A DNA stretch of 64,000 nucleotides from JAAZBA01 sp964461815 (GCA_964461815.1 CAYWVF010000007.1:49352-113351); one strand, 5' to 3'. Numbered from the stretch's first letter, positions 51,261 through 61,150 are shown. Numbers and translations are program-made. The notes: a model not told the origin generated them from the sequence alone.

Positions 51261-52439
51261 TTATGTTATTTTATCTCCATCGTCAGCATCAGCTTTCGCT
51301 ATATTGTGTGCTGCACGTCTGCTTATATAATTTCCGAATATTCTGTAGATCACAGCAAATGTCGGTACACCTAAAAATATTCCAGGTAAGCCGAACAGTC
51401 CCCCACCTACTACGATCGCAAATATAACCCACAGCCCGGAAAGGCCTATGCTTTTCCCAACGACCTTCGGATATATCAGATTACCCTCAAATTGCTGCAA
51501 TACTATTACAAATATTACAAACCAAAGCGTTTTTACGGGGTTTATCACAAGCAGTATGAGTGCACATGGTATCGTTGCGATTATAGGCCCGAATATCGGT
51601 ATAAGGTTTCCTATGCCGATAATGACACTTATAAGAAGCTCATACTGAATATCAAGTATACTCATTCCAATAAAGCACAATATACCCAGCACAAAGGACT
51701 CAATGATCTGCCCTGCAATAAACTTTGTGAATGTGGCATTTGTAAATGATGCAATATCAAGGATCGTATCGGATATTTTTTTCGGTATAAAAGCGTACAA
51801 CAGCTTTTTGCTCTGGCGAAGCAGTTTTTCTTTATTATACAACATATAAATGCATACAACAAGCCCGATGAAAGCATCTGTTATCACTCCGATAAGATTT
51901 GTCGTGAATGCTTTCGTTCGATCGATTATCTGCGGCAAAGCTGTATTAATCGATGCGATTATCTTTTCTAAATTGTTATATACAATATTTTCTATTTCTG
52001 TCCACAAATCTATATTGAGATTCAGCTTATCAATTATTCTATAGGCTATTTTTTCTGCTTGAGCATAATAGCTGTCAAAATTATTTACAAGCATCATCAC
52101 ACTTTCGGCGAGCTGAGGCAACAGAATAGAAAAGACAGCACATACAACAGATATCGCAAGAAAAAATGCTATTGTAAGTGCGAGTATGCGCTTTAATTTG
52201 TTGTTCACGATCCTGTGCTTTTTCATCTTGTCAAAAATACAGGTTTCAATAAAGTTCATCGGCATATTCACGATATATGCAAAAATAAAACCGTATATAA
52301 ACGGTGAGAAGATTTTCCATAGTCTCTTTGCGATATCTGCTACGGATTCGATTTTAACAAGGAACATCACAAGCAACACGGCATAAGTAATTATCGGAAT
52401 ACATGTGCGTATCACGCTACGATCATCTCTTGCTTTCAT
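51261..52439 (-). CDS. AI-2E-family membrane transporter (YdbI/PerM type)
   Basis: This 392-residue integral membrane protein has about eight hydrophobic segments. The long middle soluble stretch (about 90-190, ASINTALPQIIDRTKAF) is typical of the AI-2E transporter family. The C-terminal signature NLIPIFGPIIATIP and FEGNLIYPKVVGKSIGLSGL are strong. Members export small molecules, or act as Na+/H+ antiporters; true autoinducer-2 export is proven only for few. The ATG at 52439 follows GGAGGG; a longer frame from 52526 would put its leader through the promoter-like region at 52534-52561. Confidence 0.88.
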   Translation of the reverse strand: MKARDDRSVIRTCIPIITYAVLLVMFLVKIESVADIAKRLWKIFSPFIYGFIFAYIVNMPMNFIETCIFDKMKKHRIVNNKLKRILALTIAFFLAISVVCAVFSILLPQLAESVMMLVNNFDSYYAQAEKIAYRIIDKLNLNIDLWTEIENIVYNNLEKIIASINTALPQIIDRTKAFTTNLIGVITDAFIGLVVCIYMLYNKEKLLRQSKKLLYAFIPKKISDTILDIASFTNATFTKFIAGQIIESFVLGILCFIGMSILDIQYELLISVIIGIGNLIPIFGPIIATIPCALILLVINPVKTLWFVIFVIVLQQFEGNLIYPKVVGKSIGLSGLWVIFAIVVGGGLFGLPGIFLGVPTFAVIYRIFGNYISRRAAHNIAKADADDGDKIT

Positions 52440-52533
52440 GAGCACTGTCCCTCCATAAAACGATATAATATACGATATTTTATCAGGCAATGCGGCAGAT
52501 ATTTTTGCATAACAACTCACATACATATTTTAC

Positions 52534-52561
52534 ATTATATCACAAAAATATGCAATACCAA
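52534..52561 (-). promoter_or_regulatory. Promoter of the AI-2E-family transporter gene
   Basis: On the minus strand TTGGTA (52561-52556) and TATAAT (52539-52534) are 16 bases apart. It is back to back with the rmuC promoter at 52579-52607. Confidence 0.6.
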
Positions 52562-52578
52562 TATGAATTAATTTGTTC

Positions 52579-52607
52579 TTGCAAAACCTTTATTTTACTG
52601 ATATACT
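52579..52607 (+). promoter_or_regulatory. Promoter of rmuC
   Basis: TTGCAA (52579-52584) and TATACT (52602-52607) are 17 bases apart, 28 bases before the ATG. Confidence 0.7.
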
Positions 52608-52635
52608 ATAATAAACAAAATCAAAGGAGTATCAT

Positions 52636-53877
52636 ATGGACTATATAATTATCATTTTATGCATTGTCTCTATCGTATTATCTGTTATAACACTTTTAAA
52701 TATGAAAAAGAACAGTTCAAGTGACGATCTGAAAAGAAATATCACCTACGAACTGGATGATACACGTCGTGAGATAATAAGCACTACTCAATCAAACATG
52801 AAAAATATGTTCGATGTTATGACATCAGCTTCTCAGCAGTCCTCAATGAATCAGGATCAGCGCCTTGCAGAGTTAAATTCCAGGTTTAACGCCTTTTCTC
52901 TTGAAAACGAGCAAAAGCTTGAAAACATAAGACGTACTGTGGAAACAAAGCTTTCCTCTATACAGGAGGATAACAACAAGAAGCTTGATCAGATGCGAAA
53001 TGTTGTTGATGAAAAGCTCCAAAAAACGTTGGACGAGCGTCTTTCTCAGTCATTCTCTCTTGTCAGTCAACGTCTCGAGCAGGTATATAAGGGACTCGGC
53101 GAAATGCAAAATCTGGCTGTAGGTGTAGGCGATCTGAAAAAAGTACTGTCAAATGTTAAAAACAGAGGTATTCTCGGAGAAATACAACTCGGTGCCATAC
53201 TGGAAGAAATATTGTCACCGGAGCAGTATGAGGTAAATGTTGTAACAAAGAAAGGCTCAGGAAAGCCTGTAGAATATGCGGTAAAGCTTCCCGGCAACGA
53301 CTCAGGCTATGTTTATCTTCCCATAGATGCAAAATTCCCGGCAGATACATATTCTCGCCTTGTTGACGCATATGAAAATGCAGATACAGCAGAAATAGAT
53401 GCAGCAGGTGCCGCTCTTATACGTGCAATAAAGGGCTTTGCAAAGGATATTCGTGACAAATATATAAATCCGCCTGAAACTACAGATTTCGGTATAATGT
53501 TTTTGCCTTTTGAAGGACTCTACGCTGAGGCAGTACGTCGCGGCTTAGTAGAAATACTTCAAAGGGAATATAGAGTAACTCTTGCAGGACCTACAACAAT
53601 GGCTGCACTTCTAAACAGCTTGCAAATGGGCTTCAAAACATTGGCCATACAGAAGCGTTCCGGTGAAGTTTGGAATGTTCTAGGTGCAGTAAAGACGGAA
53701 TTTGACAAATTTGCCGATGTTCTTGAAGCTACGAAAAAGCGACTGGATCAGGCGAATGATGAGCTCGACAAGCTTGTAGGTGTCAGAACACGTCAGATCC
53801 AAAGCAAGCTGAAATCCGTTACAAAGCTTCCGGAGGAAAAAAGCTCATCGCTTATCGATTCACCTGACATTGAGTAA
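52636..53877 (+). CDS. rmuC: DNA recombination protein RmuC
   Basis: This 413-residue protein has an N-terminal membrane anchor (IIIILCIVSIVLSVITLL, about 4-21). A long coiled coil follows (about 60-165), and then the RmuC nuclease-like domain with RGILGEIQLGAILEE, LPIDAKFP and GIMFLPFEGLYAEAV. RmuC limits inversions between repeats; the family is thought to be a divergent PD-(D/E)XK nuclease. AAGGAG precedes the ATG. Its last 26 bases overlap the convergent HAD gene on the other strand. Confidence 0.93.
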   Translation: MDYIIIILCIVSIVLSVITLLNMKKNSSSDDLKRNITYELDDTRREIISTTQSNMKNMFDVMTSASQQSSMNQDQRLAELNSRFNAFSLENEQKLENIRRTVETKLSSIQEDNNKKLDQMRNVVDEKLQKTLDERLSQSFSLVSQRLEQVYKGLGEMQNLAVGVGDLKKVLSNVKNRGILGEIQLGAILEEILSPEQYEVNVVTKKGSGKPVEYAVKLPGNDSGYVYLPIDAKFPADTYSRLVDAYENADTAEIDAAGAALIRAIKGFAKDIRDKYINPPETTDFGIMFLPFEGLYAEAVRRGLVEILQREYRVTLAGPTTMAALLNSLQMGFKTLAIQKRSGEVWNVLGAVKTEFDKFADVLEATKKRLDQANDELDKLVGVRTRQIQSKLKSVTKLPEEKSSSLIDSPDIE

Positions 53878-54523
53878 TGATTTTATTTAGCTCATCGGCA
53901 GAATAGCTCTCTATCACCATATCAAATTCACTGATATCCATAGGATAAATACATGTTGCGATATAAGCTGCACAGCTCATTCCTGCGAGCTTTGCAGCTT
54001 TAAGTCCGTTTATACTATCCTCTATCACTAGACAATTCTCAGGCTTTTCAGCAAGCTGTCTTGAGCATTCATTGTAGATATCAGGATGTGGCTTTGTAAA
54101 TTCGACATCACTTGACGTAATAACTGCATCAAAATATTTTGTTATATTAAATCTATCCAATATACAGTGTACCATCTCATATGTATTGGATGAACCTACT
54201 GCAAGCTTAAATCCACGTCTGCGAAATTCCTTTAGCCAAAATTCTACACCCTCTTCAAGCCTTATATCAACGTTTTTTTTCAGTGTCTCAGTCGTGTTTT
54301 CGTCATACATTTGCGATAATTCGGATAGCTCATATTGAATATCAGGCACATTTTCCTTTATTTTTTCGGCGATCAGCATACCACTGCATCCTGCGATCGT
54401 CAAAAAATCATCCTCTTTGATATTCCATCCGAGCTTTTGAAAAAACAGGCGGTCTGCATCCTTATATATCGGCTCACTGTCTATAAGTACACCGTCCATG
54501 TCAAAAATAATCGCTTTGATCAT
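53852..54523 (-). CDS. HAD-family phosphatase (beta-phosphoglucomutase-like)
   Basis: The 223-residue hydrolase has the nucleophile motif IIFDMDGVLIDSEPI (D8, D10), motif II VGSSN, and the acid motif VIEDSINGLKAA. The alpha-helical cap class fits beta-phosphoglucomutase, 2-deoxyglucose-6-phosphatase or phosphoglycolate phosphatase-like enzymes. Its 3' end overlaps rmuC by 26 bases on the opposite strand. A hairpin at 54548-54571 separates it from uvrA upstream, so it probably has its own weak promoter or depends on read-through. Confidence 0.88.
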   Translation of the reverse strand: MIKAIIFDMDGVLIDSEPIYKDADRLFFQKLGWNIKEDDFLTIAGCSGMLIAEKIKENVPDIQYELSELSQMYDENTTETLKKNVDIRLEEGVEFWLKEFRRRGFKLAVGSSNTYEMVHCILDRFNITKYFDAVITSSDVEFTKPHPDIYNECSRQLAEKPENCLVIEDSINGLKAAKLAGMSCAAYIATCIYPMDISEFDMVIESYSADELNKIITQCQVNR

Positions 54524-54547
54524 ATATTTGTCACCTTACCTAAATTT

Positions 54548-54571
54548 CAGGGCATGAAAACTCATGCCCTG
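54548..54571. terminator. Hairpin between uvrA and the HAD gene
   Basis: CAGGGCATGA (54548-54557) and CATGCCCTG (54563-54571) form a strong stem. T-rich sequence (ATTTTTT) follows on the plus strand only, while the minus-strand tail after uvrA is AAATTT. Termination for uvrA is plausible but not certain. Confidence 0.6.
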
Positions 54572-54581
54572 ATTTTTTACT

Positions 54582-57404
54582 CTATTTTCGTTCAAGCAGC
54601 TTTTTAAGATAATATCCGGTATATGACTTTTCACATTCGGCTACCTCTTCAGGTGTTCCGGTACAGACTATCGTGCCGCCTCTGTCTCCACCCTCAGGGC
54701 CAAGATCTATAATATGATCTGCCGTTTTTATCACATCAAGGTTATGTTCGATCACTATAACGGTATTACCTGCATCTGCAAGAGCATTTAATACCTCTAC
54801 AAGCTTATGGACATCGGCTACATGTAGACCTGTCGTAGGCTCATCCAGAACGTATATAGTTCCTCCCGTTGCTCTCCTTGATAATTCAGTAGCAAGCTTT
54901 ACTCTCTGAGCTTCACCGCCGGATAATGTCGTAGACGGCTGACCGAGCTTAATATATCCCAGTCCTACCTCTTGCAGCGTCTGTATTTTTCTGTATATTT
55001 TAGGTATATTTTCGAAAAATTCCAATGCCTCTTCTACTGTCATATCAAGTACTTCGTAAATATTTTTACCCTTATACTGCACCTCAAGAGTTTCACGGTT
55101 ATATCTCTTTCCGTGGCATACATCGCATGGTACATAAATATCTGGAAGAAAATGCATTTCAATTTTTACCAGACCATCTCCGCAGCAAGCTTCACAGCGT
55201 CCACCACGAATGTTAAATGAAAATCTTCCTGCATTATATCCACGCATTTTGGCATCGTTTGTAGATGCAAAAAGCGTTCTTATATCGTTGAATACACCTG
55301 TATACGTCGCAGGATTCGAGCGAGGAGTTCTTCCGATCGGAGACTGATCTATATTAATGATCTTATCGAGAAACTCTTCTCCTATAAGAGCTTCATGTTC
55401 TCCTGCCTTTATCTTTGCTCTGTTTAGATCTGCTGCTAGACGTTTATATAGTATTTCGTTTATCAACGATGACTTTCCCGATCCAGATACACCTGTAACG
55501 CATATCAGCTTTCCAAGCGGAAAATCTACAGTTATATTTTTTAAATTATTTTCTCTCGCTCCGACTACAGTCAATACCTTTCCATTTCCATCACGATGCT
55601 TTTCAGGTATCGGTATGAACTTCTTTCCGCTAAGATATTGTCCTGTCAGAGATCTCTCACATGCTTTTATATCATCTACCGTACCGGCACATACTATTTC
55701 TCCACCGTGTACTCCAGCACCCGGACCAATATCCACTATATGATCTGCCGCATACATTGTATCCTCGTCATGCTCTACTACTATAAGCGTGTTACCGAGG
55801 TCACGCAGACGTCTAAGTGTAGCAAGCAGCTTCTCATTATCACGTTGATGAAGTCCAATACTCGGTTCATCGAGAATATACAATACGCCCATGAGGTATG
55901 ACCCGATCTGTGTAGCAAGTCTAATTCTCTGGCTTTCGCCGCCGGACAAGGTTGCAGAGGATCTGGAAAGGGTAAGATACTCTAAGCCTACACTACGTAA
56001 AAAGCCAAGTCGCTCGGTGATCTCTTTTAGTATTCTGTCACCGATCATGTGCTCCTTCTCACTCAATTCAAGTGATTCAATGAAGCTTAGTGCATCAATT
56101 ACGGATTTATTGGAATACTTATATATACTTATCCCACCGACAGTAACAGCCAACGCTTCCTTTTTCAGTCTCTGACCTTTGCACTCCGGGCAAGGTATCT
56201 CACTCATATAGTTCTCGATTTCGCCTTTTACATACTCCGAATCAGTCTGCTCATATCTTCTCTCCATATTCGGAATGATACCTTCAAAGGCTTGCTCGAA
56301 AATCCTCGATGAATGCTTGTATTTTATGGCTATCTTTTCACCCTTTGTTCCGTAAAACAGCAGATCAACTATATTACTCGGCAGCTCTTCAAACGGTATA
56401 TCAAGACTGAAGCTGTATTTTTCGGACATTGCCTTAAACACCGACGATGCAACGCTCTCCGGATCGTTGACATTCCATCCGCTGGCATTTATCGCTCCAT
56501 CTTTTATACTTTTTTTCTTATCGGGCACAAGAAGCTCAGGGTCAATCTTCAATAGCATTCCAAGTCCCGTACACGTCGGACATGCACCATATGGATTATT
56601 GAAAGAAAAAAGTCTCGGTGTAAGTTCTTCAATACTTATTCCGCAATCGTCACACGCATAATTTTGCGAGAACATCAGCTCTTCACCGTCTATTACATCA
56701 ACAATAACCAATCCGCCTGCAAGCTTTGATGCTATCTCGACAGAATCAGTCAATCTCGTCACTATATCATCACGTATGATCAACCTGTCTACAACGATTT
56801 CTATAGAATGCTTCTTATTTTTTTCGAGCTTTATTTCCTCGGACAAATCATATATTATTCCGTCTACACGAGCTCTTACATAGCCCGAACGTCTTGCATC
56901 CTCAAATATTTTTTGATGCTCACCTTTTCTGGCGCGTATAACAGGCGCCATTATTTGTATCCTTGTTCCTTTTTCAAGCAGTAAAAGCTGATCTATTATC
57001 TGATCTATAGTCTGCTGCTTTATTTCCTTGCCACATTTCGGGCAATGAGGAACACCTATCCTAGCCCAAAGTAGACGAAGATAGTCATATATCTCCGTGA
57101 CAGTTCCCACTGTAGACCTTGGATTTTTTGATGTTGTTTTTTGATCTATTGATATTGCAGGCGACAAGCCCTCAATATAATCAAGATCAGGCTTCTCCAT
57201 CTGCCCTAAGAATTGTCTTGCATAGGACGACAGAGATTCAACGTACCTTCGCTGTCCTTCGGCATATATAGTATCAAATGCCAGACTTGATTTTCCTGAA
57301 CCGGATATACCTGTCATAACAACAAGCTTATTTCTCGGTATCTCTACGTCAACATTTTTCAGATTGTGTTCTCTTGCGCCTTTGATATAAATTTTATCTG
57401 CCAT
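54582..57404 (-). CDS. uvrA: Excinuclease ABC subunit A
   Basis: The 940-residue UvrA has two ABC-ATPase halves. Walker A GISGSGKSSLAFDT lies near 30, and a second, GVSGSGKSSLINEI, near 640. Zinc-binding cysteines occur in CDDC and CPTCTG of the first half, and in CEACCGDG/CDVCHGKRYN of the second. Signature motifs LSGGESQRIRLA and LSGGEAQRVKLA are both intact. UvrA finds bulky lesions and loads UvrB. AAAGGA, within the end of uvrB, precedes the ATG; the five-base gap to uvrB indicates one transcript. Confidence 0.98.
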   Translation of the reverse strand: MADKIYIKGAREHNLKNVDVEIPRNKLVVMTGISGSGKSSLAFDTIYAEGQRRYVESLSSYARQFLGQMEKPDLDYIEGLSPAISIDQKTTSKNPRSTVGTVTEIYDYLRLLWARIGVPHCPKCGKEIKQQTIDQIIDQLLLLEKGTRIQIMAPVIRARKGEHQKIFEDARRSGYVRARVDGIIYDLSEEIKLEKNKKHSIEIVVDRLIIRDDIVTRLTDSVEIASKLAGGLVIVDVIDGEELMFSQNYACDDCGISIEELTPRLFSFNNPYGACPTCTGLGMLLKIDPELLVPDKKKSIKDGAINASGWNVNDPESVASSVFKAMSEKYSFSLDIPFEELPSNIVDLLFYGTKGEKIAIKYKHSSRIFEQAFEGIIPNMERRYEQTDSEYVKGEIENYMSEIPCPECKGQRLKKEALAVTVGGISIYKYSNKSVIDALSFIESLELSEKEHMIGDRILKEITERLGFLRSVGLEYLTLSRSSATLSGGESQRIRLATQIGSYLMGVLYILDEPSIGLHQRDNEKLLATLRRLRDLGNTLIVVEHDEDTMYAADHIVDIGPGAGVHGGEIVCAGTVDDIKACERSLTGQYLSGKKFIPIPEKHRDGNGKVLTVVGARENNLKNITVDFPLGKLICVTGVSGSGKSSLINEILYKRLAADLNRAKIKAGEHEALIGEEFLDKIINIDQSPIGRTPRSNPATYTGVFNDIRTLFASTNDAKMRGYNAGRFSFNIRGGRCEACCGDGLVKIEMHFLPDIYVPCDVCHGKRYNRETLEVQYKGKNIYEVLDMTVEEALEFFENIPKIYRKIQTLQEVGLGYIKLGQPSTTLSGGEAQRVKLATELSRRATGGTIYVLDEPTTGLHVADVHKLVEVLNALADAGNTVIVIEHNLDVIKTADHIIDLGPEGGDRGGTIVCTGTPEEVAECEKSYTGYYLKKLLERK

Positions 57405-57409
57405 ATGTT

Positions 57410-59404
57410 CTATTTCCTTTTCGAAGAATACAATTTATCCTTCTTATCCGTTGATTTAAGCTTTTCTATCTTATCACGAAGCACTGCTGCATATTCGAAT
57501 TCCAATATCTTTGCCGCCTCATGCATTTCCTTTGTCAGCTTCTCTATAAGCTCATCTCTCTGACGTTTATTCAGCTTTGCACTTACATCCTCATCCAGCT
57601 GCGTAACATCAGTGCTTGATACCTCGATCATATCATGAACATTCTTTTTTATAGTTTGAGGTATTATATTGTGTGCCTTGTTATAATCGATCTGAATCTT
57701 ACGTCTTCTGTTTGTCTCGTCAATAGCGTTACGCATCGAATCCGTTATAGAATCTGCGTACATAAGCACTTTACCGTGAGCGTTTCGAGCTGCACGACCT
57801 ATTATCTGTATAAGCGATGTCGTACTGCGTAAAAAGCCTTCCTTATCTGCATCAAGTATTGCAACAAGTGAGACTTCAGGCATATCAAGGCCCTCACGCA
57901 AAAGGTTGATTCCTACCAGTACATCAACCTCACCGCTTCTCAACTCACGTATCAACTTCATTCTCTCAATGGTATCAACATTGTGATGTATATACTTTAC
58001 CTTTATTGACATAGAATGCAAATAATCAGTCAGATCCTCAGCCATCTTCTTTGTCAATGTAGTTACTAATACACGCTCACCCTTTGCTATACACTCGTTT
58101 ATGCTTGCTATAAGATCATCGATCTGTCCAGCTGTCGGTCGAACCTCTATCTCAGGATCAACAAGGCCTGTCGGACGTATCACCTGCTCCACTACCTGAC
58201 CCGAGCGTGTGATCTCGTATTCGCCTGGAGTTGCACTTACATATATTATCTGGTTCAGCTTGCTTTGAAATTCATGAAAATTCAACGGTCGATTGTCAAA
58301 GGCACTCGGCAGTCTGAACCCATAGTCAATAAGCGTGGCTTTTCTCGCATGATCGCCTGCATACATTCCCCTTACCTGTGGCAGAGTTACATGCGATTCG
58401 TCTACTACAAGCAGGAAATCCTTTGGGAAATAATCAATAAGTGTGAACGGTGCGCTTCCCGGTTCACGACCGCTTATTACTCTTGAATAATTTTCTATTC
58501 CGCTGCAAAATCCTATTTCCTCCAGCATTTCAATATCATTCAGCGTTCTCTGGCTTATTCTCTGAGCCTCAAGGAGCTTATCATTATCAGTAAAAAATTT
58601 TACACGTTCTGTAAGCTCATCTCGTATCTCCTGTATGGCGTTCTGAAGCTTATCCGGTGTTGAAATATAGTGAGATGCAGGATAGATAGCCTTATGATTT
58701 ACTCTCCTCAATACCTCTCCCGTCACTACTCTTATCTCACTTATTCTATCTACCTCATCGCCGAAAAATTCAACTCGTACAGCTTCTCCCTCCGCATATG
58801 ACGGGTATATTTCCACTGTATCTCCACGTACTCTAAACGTATTTCTCGTAAACGCTATGTCATTACGCTCATATTGAAGTGACACAAGCTTTTTCAGCAA
58901 CATATCTCTCGGGTATTCCATGCCGGGACGAAGTGAGATAACGAGATTTTTATAGTCGATCGGATCTCCCAATGAATATATACATGATACACTTGCTACT
59001 ATTATCACATCTTCACGTTCGAACAGCGCAGATGTAGCACTGTGTCGCAGTCTGTCTATTTCATCGTTTATGCTTGAATCCTTCTCAATATACGTATCAG
59101 TTGTGGGTACATAAGCCTCAGGCTGATAGTAATCGTAGTAGGATACAAAATACTCAACTGCGTTATTTGGAAAAAACTCACGAAATTCGCTGCACAGCTG
59201 AGCAGCGAGTGTCTTGTTATGTGCAAGCACTAACGTGGGCTTTTGCACTCTTTCGATCAGCTTTGCTATCGTATATGTTTTACCTGAACCCGTTACGCCT
59301 AAAAGAGTCTGCTCATCCAATCCGTTTTCAACACCTTGAGCAAGAAGCTCTATAGCCTTTGGTTGATCTCCGGCAGGCTCGTATTGTGATACAACTTTAA
59401 ACAT
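57410..59404 (-). CDS. uvrB: Excinuclease ABC subunit B
   Basis: The 664-residue helicase-like UvrB has Walker A LLGVTGSGKTYTIAKL, the beta-hairpin region YYDYYQPEAYVP, LLVVDESHVTLPQVRG (Walker B), and the C-terminal UvrC-binding coil around 620-650 (DELIEKLTKEMHEAAKILEF). Length and motif order are canonical. It lies 31 bases after a uracil-DNA glycosylase-family gene and directly before uvrA. The uvrC gene is not in the window. Confidence 0.98.
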   Translation of the reverse strand: MFKVVSQYEPAGDQPKAIELLAQGVENGLDEQTLLGVTGSGKTYTIAKLIERVQKPTLVLAHNKTLAAQLCSEFREFFPNNAVEYFVSYYDYYQPEAYVPTTDTYIEKDSSINDEIDRLRHSATSALFEREDVIIVASVSCIYSLGDPIDYKNLVISLRPGMEYPRDMLLKKLVSLQYERNDIAFTRNTFRVRGDTVEIYPSYAEGEAVRVEFFGDEVDRISEIRVVTGEVLRRVNHKAIYPASHYISTPDKLQNAIQEIRDELTERVKFFTDNDKLLEAQRISQRTLNDIEMLEEIGFCSGIENYSRVISGREPGSAPFTLIDYFPKDFLLVVDESHVTLPQVRGMYAGDHARKATLIDYGFRLPSAFDNRPLNFHEFQSKLNQIIYVSATPGEYEITRSGQVVEQVIRPTGLVDPEIEVRPTAGQIDDLIASINECIAKGERVLVTTLTKKMAEDLTDYLHSMSIKVKYIHHNVDTIERMKLIRELRSGEVDVLVGINLLREGLDMPEVSLVAILDADKEGFLRSTTSLIQIIGRAARNAHGKVLMYADSITDSMRNAIDETNRRRKIQIDYNKAHNIIPQTIKKNVHDMIEVSSTDVTQLDEDVSAKLNKRQRDELIEKLTKEMHEAAKILEFEYAAVLRDKIEKLKSTDKKDKLYSSKRK

Positions 59405-59435
59405 TTATGTCATCCCTCTCTTTATTTAGGAACGA

Positions 59436-60098
59436 TCATGAAACCGTTTGCTCTAAACTGTTTATTATCCATTTTATATCTTCTACAGATTTATCCATAT
59501 TAAACCTACCGTTGCCGACAGGATAGTATACCGAATATGTATCATAATATTTTTCACCGATCTTCAGATTAAAAAGCTGTTTTCGGCATTGTGATACCGA
59601 GATCTTCTGTTCCAAAATTATTGAGCTTATCTGATTACCAAATAAAATGATTATCTTCGGGTCTATTATCTCAATTTCTTTTTTTAGCAGCTCCAAATAT
59701 TCACGATAAACCTTATCAGGCAATGGTCTTGCATCTATTTGCGTACATTTTCCGAGATTTGTTATGAAATAACGTCGCTTCTCGACATTCGAATAAAGCT
59801 CATCTGCAAATTTTTCATCCCAATCATCACGTTTCATCGATGCTATCCTTCCGTAAAGCTCATCACTTATCAGTTCAACTTTATGGAACAGCTCCCATAT
59901 ATTTTTAGTACCAAGCCATGGTGCCTTTATGCCATTCCAGCTCTTTTGCGAGGCAATATTTTTCGCTGTGGGATTCATAAATACAAAGCAAAAATCGGGA
60001 TTTTCTGTACAGCCACCGTTTATAACAGCATCGAGCTCCGCATCACCGTATTTCAACTGCAACGAGTCATATTCACTCTTCAAATCAGATAATTTCAT
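59436..60098 (-). CDS. Uracil-DNA glycosylase-superfamily protein
   Basis: The 220-residue protein resembles a divergent Firmicute branch of the uracil-DNA glycosylase superfamily: FCFVFMNPTAKN (about 32-43) stands where classical enzymes have the uracil-binding water-activating loop. TNLGKCTQIDARPLP, IIDPKIIILFGNQISSIIL and YYPVGNGRFNMDK follow; the last replaces the usual HPS loop. Activity on uracil is therefore not assured. GGAGGG precedes the ATG and a consensus promoter lies at 60136-60164. With only 31 bases to uvrB and no terminator, it opens a uvrB-uvrA repair operon. Confidence 0.75.
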   Translation of the reverse strand: MKLSDLKSEYDSLQLKYGDAELDAVINGGCTENPDFCFVFMNPTAKNIASQKSWNGIKAPWLGTKNIWELFHKVELISDELYGRIASMKRDDWDEKFADELYSNVEKRRYFITNLGKCTQIDARPLPDKVYREYLELLKKEIEIIDPKIIILFGNQISSIILEQKISVSQCRKQLFNLKIGEKYYDTYSVYYPVGNGRFNMDKSVEDIKWIINSLEQTVS

Positions 60099-60135
60099 TA
60101 TCCCTCCGATTATAAATCAATGCTTTACGTTAGTT

Positions 60136-60164
60136 ATTATAGCAGAATTTTATATCTTTTTCAA
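60136..60164 (-). promoter_or_regulatory. Promoter of the glycosylase-uvrB-uvrA operon
   Basis: On the minus strand TTGAAA (60164-60159) and TATAAT (60141-60136) are 17 bases apart. No clear LexA (GAAC-N4-GTTC) box is visible near it. Confidence 0.75.
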
Positions 60165-60274
60165 TTACATAATGCAAGAAATTGTTTGCATGAAAAGATA
60201 CCTCGGTGGTAATTTTTTTCATTGCTAATAATAGTTTTTTTCGATAATATGCATACTTTATCATATAATTTGTC

Positions 60275-60303
60275 TTGCGTATAGATCGACAAAGGTATAT
60301 AAT
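60275..60303 (+). promoter_or_regulatory. Promoter of the amidohydrolase operon
   Basis: TTGCGT (60275-60280) and TATAAT (60298-60303) are 17 bases apart, 38 bases before the TTG start at 60341. Confidence 0.65.
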
Positions 60304-60340
60304 ATTATATGTAATTTTATACTGGAATAGGGTGATTTAT

Positions 60341-61144
60341 TTGAATTACAATCAGCGCCTTGATCTATTCAAAAAATCCAAGGTAATAAACTGGCATGAA
60401 CATGTTTGGTACGGAGCTGACGGCAAGCTTAATCGTAAAGAGCTTGATATATTAGTAAAAGATGCAATTCTTACCGGTATGGATAAACTTGTGGTCTCTC
60501 TGCCGATAACATCAGGTCATGTATCCCCTGAGTCAGTTAAGAAAGCTAATGATACCGTAGCGGAAGCAATACAGCTCTACCCCGATATTCTTTACGGTAT
60601 GGCATTTGTTGACCCGGTTCATGGAAGTCACGCTATTGAAGAGATCGACAGATGTATTAACGAATTGAAATTTGTTGGTGTGAAAATGTACCATCAGTAC
60701 ACGATAGACGATACCATGCAATATCCGATAATCGAACGCTGCATTGAGTACAATATACCGATATTAATGCATGCAGGTAAGCTAAATCTCGTCCCGAATC
60801 CACAGCCATGTATTTCGACCGGTCTTCATTTCCGTAATATCGCAAAAAAATATCCCGATGCAAAGATCATTATGGCACATATCGGCGGTGGTGGCGACTG
60901 GAATTATCAGCTCAAAGGAATGGAAGAGTGCCCGAATATATTTACCGACGTAAGCGGCAGCGTTTACGATGCAGACATGATCGAGGATGCTGTAGCTATC
61001 GTGGGCGCAGAACGAATACTCTTTGGTACTGACGGTTCATTTTCAGCCGGAATCGGGAAGCTGCTTTCTGCCAATATTTCCGATACTGACATCGTTACGA
61101 TTCTAAACAATCCAACCTTTTATAACTTTCTGAACAGGGGTTGA
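60341..61144 (+). CDS. Amidohydrolase_2-family metal-dependent hydrolase
   Basis: This 267-residue TIM-barrel protein keeps the full metal set of the amidohydrolase_2 class: HxH in NWHEHVW (H19, H21), ILMHAGKL (H144), IIMAHIGGGGDW (H180) and LFGTDGSFS (D231). Such enzymes hydrolyse or decarboxylate small carbonyl or carboxylate compounds. The start is a TTG at 60341 with AGGGTGA upstream; the frame open further 5' runs through the promoter. It is six bases before a degenerate relative, then an ACT protein and a sugar isomerase-like barrel, all in one operon. Substrate unknown. Confidence 0.85.
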   Translation: MNYNQRLDLFKKSKVINWHEHVWYGADGKLNRKELDILVKDAILTGMDKLVVSLPITSGHVSPESVKKANDTVAEAIQLYPDILYGMAFVDPVHGSHAIEEIDRCINELKFVGVKMYHQYTIDDTMQYPIIERCIEYNIPILMHAGKLNLVPNPQPCISTGLHFRNIAKKYPDAKIIMAHIGGGGDWNYQLKGMEECPNIFTDVSGSVYDADMIEDAVAIVGAERILFGTDGSFSAGIGKLLSANISDTDIVTILNNPTFYNFLNRG

Positions 61145-61150
61145 TAAACT

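Noticed and set aside
59405..60135. LexA box for the uvrBA operon
   Set aside because: I found no GAAC-N4-GTTC-type site near the promoter at 60136-60164 or before uvrB.
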